From: Maritalea sp051251695
GTDB lineage: Bacteria; Pseudomonadota; Alphaproteobacteria; Rhizobiales; Devosiaceae
Reading direction: 5' to 3'
Assembly (NCBI RefSeq): GCF_051251695.1
Contig: NZ_JBPOEU010000012.1
Location: 1-64,000, forward strand
Length of the DNA stretch: 64,000 nt
Positions 61,182 through 64,000 of the stretch are shown one piece after another. The notes below the pieces were generated by a model. It saw only the letters and a program-made list of their open reading frames with translations. It did not search any database and was not told the origin of the DNA. The translations under genes were made by a program, and so were the position numbers. Numbering within the stretch: position 1 is the stretch's first letter; each line of letters opens with the position of its first letter.

Positions 61182-61796
61182 ATGCGAATTTTTCCAAGCC
61201 AGTTGAGCAAAACCGAACAGATCGATCTCATTGATGAAATCAGTGCCGCGCTGCGCGTCGCGCCGCTGTTTGTGCCAAAGATGCCAAGAACGGGGAAAGA
61301 ATTTTCCGTTCGCATGTCAAATTTTGGCCCCCTCGGGTGGGTTTCCGACCAAAAGAACGGCTATCGATATCAATCAACCCACCCAGAAACGGATGCGGCT
61401 TGGCCGGTGATGCCGCAAAGTCTTTTGGATTTATGGTCGGAAATAACAGATTATCCAGCACCGCCTGAAGCGTGTTTGATCAACTATTATGCCCCAGGCG
61501 CAAAAATGGGTATGCATCAAGATCGCGATGAGGATGATTTTGATGCGCCGGTTGTTTCCGTTTCGTTGGGCGATCGTGCAAGGTTTCGTTTAGGCGGCAC
61601 CAAACGTGGGGGCAAAACTTCATCATTTGAAATTAGTTCGGGTGACGTTTTGGTTTTAGAGAAAGACACGCGCCTTGCTTATCACGGTATTGATCGGGTC
61701 TATCCTAACTCGTCCAATCTTTTGGATCACGCGAAGGAATGGTTTCCTGAAGGCGGACGGATAAACCTTACCTTGCGGCGGGTAAGCAAGATTTAG
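61182..61796 (+). CDS. alkB: AlkB-family DNA/RNA demethylase (2-oxoglutarate, Fe(II) dioxygenase)
   Basis: 204 residues. Fe ligands His112 and Asp114 (MHQDRDE) and His168 (AYHGIDRV), 2-oxoglutarate arginines in RINLTLRR (Arg193, Arg199), and the substrate-lid NYYAPGAKMGMH are all intact. Oxidatively removes methyl lesions from bases. Divergent from dnaK. No ribosome site is visible before the ATG, so the start may be leaderless or poorly translated. Confidence 0.94.
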   Translation: MRIFPSQLSKTEQIDLIDEISAALRVAPLFVPKMPRTGKEFSVRMSNFGPLGWVSDQKNGYRYQSTHPETDAAWPVMPQSLLDLWSEITDYPAPPEACLINYYAPGAKMGMHQDRDEDDFDAPVVSVSLGDRARFRLGGTKRGGKTSSFEISSGDVLVLEKDTRLAYHGIDRVYPNSSNLLDHAKEWFPEGGRINLTLRRVSKI

Positions 61797-61819
61797 GCAC
61801 CGTGTTCAAAGTCGAAACA

Positions 61820-61847
61820 TAAAAAAACCGGCACATTGGCCGGTTTT
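61820..61847. terminator. bidirectional terminator alkB / grpE
   Basis: The perfect stem AACCGGC/GCCGGTT (61826-61832 with 61839-61845), with A-run on the left and T-run on the right, serves both convergent transcripts. Confidence 0.88.
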
Positions 61848-61877
61848 GAATTGCTGCAGTTGAACTAAGGTGAATGC

Positions 61878-62501
61878 TTAAACGGATTTGTCTAAGTTTT
61901 CGCCACTTTCAGATGCTGCTGCCGCTGCGGTTTTTGGACCGCCTTTTGCAACACCCACCATCGCGGGGCGCAACATGCGTTCACCGATTACATAACCCGC
62001 CTGTACAACTTCCATAACGGTGTTTTCCACAACATCGCTATTTGGAATTTCAAACATCGCTTGGTGGAAATTGGGATCAAACTTTTCGCCCTTAGGCTCA
62101 AGCTTTGTAATGCCGTTTTTTTCGAGCAACCGGTGCATTTCGCGTTCGGTCATTTCAACGCCTTCAATCAGCGATTTAAACTGACCGTCAGCTTCGTCTT
62201 TGGCCTCTTGGGGCATGGTCAATAGCGCACGGGACAAATTGTCCGTGGCCGTGAGCATGTCGCGGGCAAAATTTGCCATCGCATATTGGCGCGCGTCTTT
62301 TACGTCGCGTTCTGTGCGTTTGCGTAAATTTTCCATTTCCGCAACAGCGCGCAACAAACGGTCTTTAAGCTTGGCGTTTTCTGCCTCAAGCACCTCCACT
62401 GGGGATGCCGCGTCCTGTTCGTCCGCAGCATCATGCAAAGGCTCAGCATCGTGCTGCTCATCTTGATTTGCTTCGTTATGGAACTCTTCGTCACTCATCA
62501 T
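61878..62501 (-). CDS. grpE: nucleotide exchange factor GrpE
   Basis: 207 residues. Acidic N-terminus (about 1-35), long coiled-coil helix (about 37-100: VLEAENAKLKDRLLRAVAEMENLRKRTERDVKDARQYA) and the beta-domain (KLEPKGEKFDPNFHQAMFEIPN, VVQAGYVIGERMLRPAMVGVAKG). Releases ADP from DnaK. ATG at 62501 or 62498, which are adjacent and in frame. Transcribed toward alkB, with its own RpoH-like promoter. Confidence 0.96.
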   Translation of the reverse strand: MMSDEEFHNEANQDEQHDAEPLHDAADEQDAASPVEVLEAENAKLKDRLLRAVAEMENLRKRTERDVKDARQYAMANFARDMLTATDNLSRALLTMPQEAKDEADGQFKSLIEGVEMTEREMHRLLEKNGITKLEPKGEKFDPNFHQAMFEIPNSDVVENTVMEVVQAGYVIGERMLRPAMVGVAKGGPKTAAAAASESGENLDKSV

Positions 62502-62539
62502 GGTTGGTCTGCTTGTTTCTTATTTGAACTGTGCCCCGG

Positions 62540-62568
62540 ATATTGACCATTGAAAGACAAATTTCAAG
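62540..62568 (-). promoter_or_regulatory. RpoH-type heat-shock promoter of grpE
   Basis: On the minus strand CTTG, 18 bases, TCAATAT: the -35 element is exact and the -10 matches five of seven bases of CYTATNT. 39 bases upstream of grpE. Confidence 0.55.
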
Positions 62569-62597
62569 CACTCAGTTCAAATGAGTTAGAATTTGCA

Positions 62598-63710
62598 CTA
62601 AACGCCGCGCTTATTAATGAGTTTTGACACCACATGGGCGGTATAATCCACCGCGGGTACAATTTTGGCATAATTAAGTCGAGTAGGGCCAATCACGCCG
62701 ACGACCCCAACAACATTTTGATTGATGTCGCGATAGGGCGATAAAATCACCGAGGAGCCTGAAAGAGAGAACAATTTATTCTCCGCGCCAATGAAAATCC
62801 TGACGCCGTTTGCGTCATTGGTATCCGCTAACAAATCGATGATCGATTTTTTAGATTCCAATTCATCAAAAAGCTGACGCACCCGGTCCAATTCTTCGCT
62901 GGCCATAGTGTCGGCAATTAAATTTGCGCGTCCGCGCACAATCAATGTTGGCGTTTCGTCGCCGCGCGGTTCTGAAAGGGTGGCCAATCCCTCGTCAACC
63001 AGCCGCTTGGTGAGATCATCAAGTTCAGCTTTGTGCGCTATATGTTGATCTTGGATGAAAGCGCGTACTTCGCGCAAGGTACGCCCAATAATATGGTGGG
63101 ATAAAAAATTGCTGGCCTTGGTCAACTCGCTTGCGGTTAATCCCGCAGGAATAGAAAACACCCGGTTTTCAACATGCCCATCTTCACCCACCAGAACCGC
63201 CATCGCCAATTCCGCGCCAAGCCGCACAAATTCGATATGTTTGAGAACGGTATCGGCCTTTGGCGCTAACACGAGGCCCGCGCCGTGTGAAAGTCCGGAT
63301 AAAACTTGGCTGGCTTGGGCCAGCACGTCCTCGATTTTTTCATCCTTGGCGGCGGCATCAATATGTTTTTCAATACTTTGCCGCTCGTCATGGCCCACAG
63401 CGCCGATTTCAAGCATCGCATCAACAAAGAACCGCAAGCCGGTATGGGTTGGCGCGCGACCAGCAGAAGTGTGCGGCGCAGCGATCAAACCAAGTTCTTC
63501 CAAGTCTGCCATGACGTTGCGCACGGATGCAGCCGAAAGGCTAACATCCAGCGCTCTAGAGAGTTGCCGAGACCCAACAGGTTCCCCCGTTTCAATAAAG
63601 CGCTCGACCAGCCGTTTAAAAATGCCTTGCGAGCGTTCGTTCAGAACGGATAAAAAATCCTGATCAAGTGGTGGTTCGCGTGGTGGCATACTCAATTTTG
63701 CCTCATCCAT
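62598..63710 (-). CDS. hrcA: heat-inducible transcription repressor HrcA
   Basis: 370 residues from ATG 63710; a TTG at 63752 would add 14 unlikely residues. N-terminal winged helix (about 15-90: LNERSQGIFKRLVERFIETGEPVGSRQLSRAL, SAASVRNVMADLEELGLI, HTSAGRAPTHTGLRFFVD) and a GAF-like C-terminal domain ending GVVGVIGPTRLNYAKIVPAVDYTAHVVSKLI. Represses chaperonin genes through CIRCE, which I do not find in this window. Divergent from rph, upstream of grpE. Confidence 0.95.
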   Translation of the reverse strand: MDEAKLSMPPREPPLDQDFLSVLNERSQGIFKRLVERFIETGEPVGSRQLSRALDVSLSAASVRNVMADLEELGLIAAPHTSAGRAPTHTGLRFFVDAMLEIGAVGHDERQSIEKHIDAAAKDEKIEDVLAQASQVLSGLSHGAGLVLAPKADTVLKHIEFVRLGAELAMAVLVGEDGHVENRVFSIPAGLTASELTKASNFLSHHIIGRTLREVRAFIQDQHIAHKAELDDLTKRLVDEGLATLSEPRGDETPTLIVRGRANLIADTMASEELDRVRQLFDELESKKSIIDLLADTNDANGVRIFIGAENKLFSLSGSSVILSPYRDINQNVVGVVGVIGPTRLNYAKIVPAVDYTAHVVSKLINKRGV

Positions 63711-63885
63711 AAAATGCGCTTCAATAAGCTTATTTAGGCTCAAAAAGCCCAATCGCCAAGTTTTAAACAGACGTCAGGCACCCAATAGGCAGTAAATTAC
63801 AGCGTTTGACGCGCTTTACTCTTGAAGTTGAGCGCGTTATCAGCCAATCAAATGCCAACAAAGCAATTTATTAAGGGGAACCGCA

Positions 63886-64000
63886 ATGCGGCCTTCAAAA
63901 CGCGCAAATGATCAAATGCGCGACGTAACCATTGAACGTAACGTTTCATCTCATGCTGAAGGATCATGCATGATCTCGTTTGGCGGCACAAAAGTATTAT
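63886..64000 (+). CDS. rph: ribonuclease PH (5' end only, cut by window edge)
   Basis: The first 38 residues (MRPSKRANDQMRDVTIERNV...) match the N-terminus of RNase PH, a 3'-5' phosphorolytic exoribonuclease that matures tRNA ends. AAGGGG precedes the ATG. The frame runs open to the end of the window; hrcA-rph divergence is the usual alphaproteobacterial layout. Confidence 0.9.
   Translation, partial: MRPSKRANDQMRDVTIERNVSSHAEGSCMISFGGTKVL

Noticed and set aside
1..64000. CRISPR arrays, prophage genes, complete insertion sequences, toxin-antitoxin pairs
   Set aside because: No regularly spaced repeats, integrase, transposase or phage structural genes were found. The window is almost entirely core genes.

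Overview
The window is a chromosomal segment of an alphaproteobacterium, most likely a member of the Hyphomicrobiales (Rhizobiales). The evidence is the gene order ftsK-lolA-xthA, leuS-lptE-holA, parB-parA-rsmG-mnmG-mnmE-rho-hemJ-hemE / maf-aroE-coaE-dnaQ-secB-fxsA-Tim44, the his-coaA block, and dnaJ-dnaK / grpE-hrcA / rph. It spans the predicted replication origin: the non-coding hemE-maf gap (about 33.7-34.1 kb) holds a cluster of DnaA-box-like 9-mers, and six parS-like sites lie 4-17 kb to its left. Genes near this point are mostly transcribed away from it on both sides. No phage, complete IS element or CRISPR array was seen; this is largely core genome.

Layout. 0-1.8 kb: a P-loop kinase-like gene and a ~1 kb hairpin-rich intergenic region before rplS. 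2.4-8.2 kb: amino-acid catabolism, with putA and rocF each divergent from its own Lrp-type regulator and a 108-bp TA-flanked inverted-repeat element between putR and rocF. 8.3-12.5 kb: a secreted fasciclin protein, tRNA-Gly(GCC), a thioredoxin-TPR chaperone (CnoX/YbbN), LON-domain and Trm112 proteins, and a ubiquinone hydroxylase. 12.6-14.5 kb: glnK-amtB behind a clear sigma-54 promoter. 14.6-25.1 kb: ftsK, lolA, xthA, a cNMP-binding protein, an orphan OmpR regulator, yggS and leuS-lptE-holA. 25.2-33.7 kb: the leftward origin cluster with ParAB, rRNA and tRNA modification, Rho and haem genes. 34.1-40.7 kb: the rightward origin-side genes. 40.8-43.4 kb: an ECF sigma / RskA anti-sigma / fasciclin / Tat-exported MsrB stress module. 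43.5-46 kb: hslV-GNAT-hslU. 46-50.7 kb: hisB-DUF2628-hisH-hisA-hisF-hisE-coaA. 50.7-57.6 kb: adenosine kinase, nth, an Ada-like protein, gpmA, dapB, a PyrF-GNAT fusion, an atypical histidine phosphatase and an FMN reductase. 57.7-64 kb: the heat-shock genes dnaJ, dnaK, grpE and hrcA, a divergent alkB, and the 5' end of rph.

How the genes work together. Arginase makes ornithine, which can become proline and then glutamate through PutA, so the two divergent Lrp-regulated units form a nitrogen-scavenging neighbourhood close to the nitrogen-controlled glnK-amtB. RpoH-type promoters can be read upstream of dnaK, grpE and hslV. A shared -35/-10-like pattern upstream of the ECF sigma gene and of both fasciclin genes suggests a small envelope-stress regulon. 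The most unusual items are the PyrF-GNAT fusion with its structured leader, the TA-flanked element between putR and rocF, the two-locus fasciclin/ECF promoter pattern, and the parS cluster, part of it inside coding sequence.
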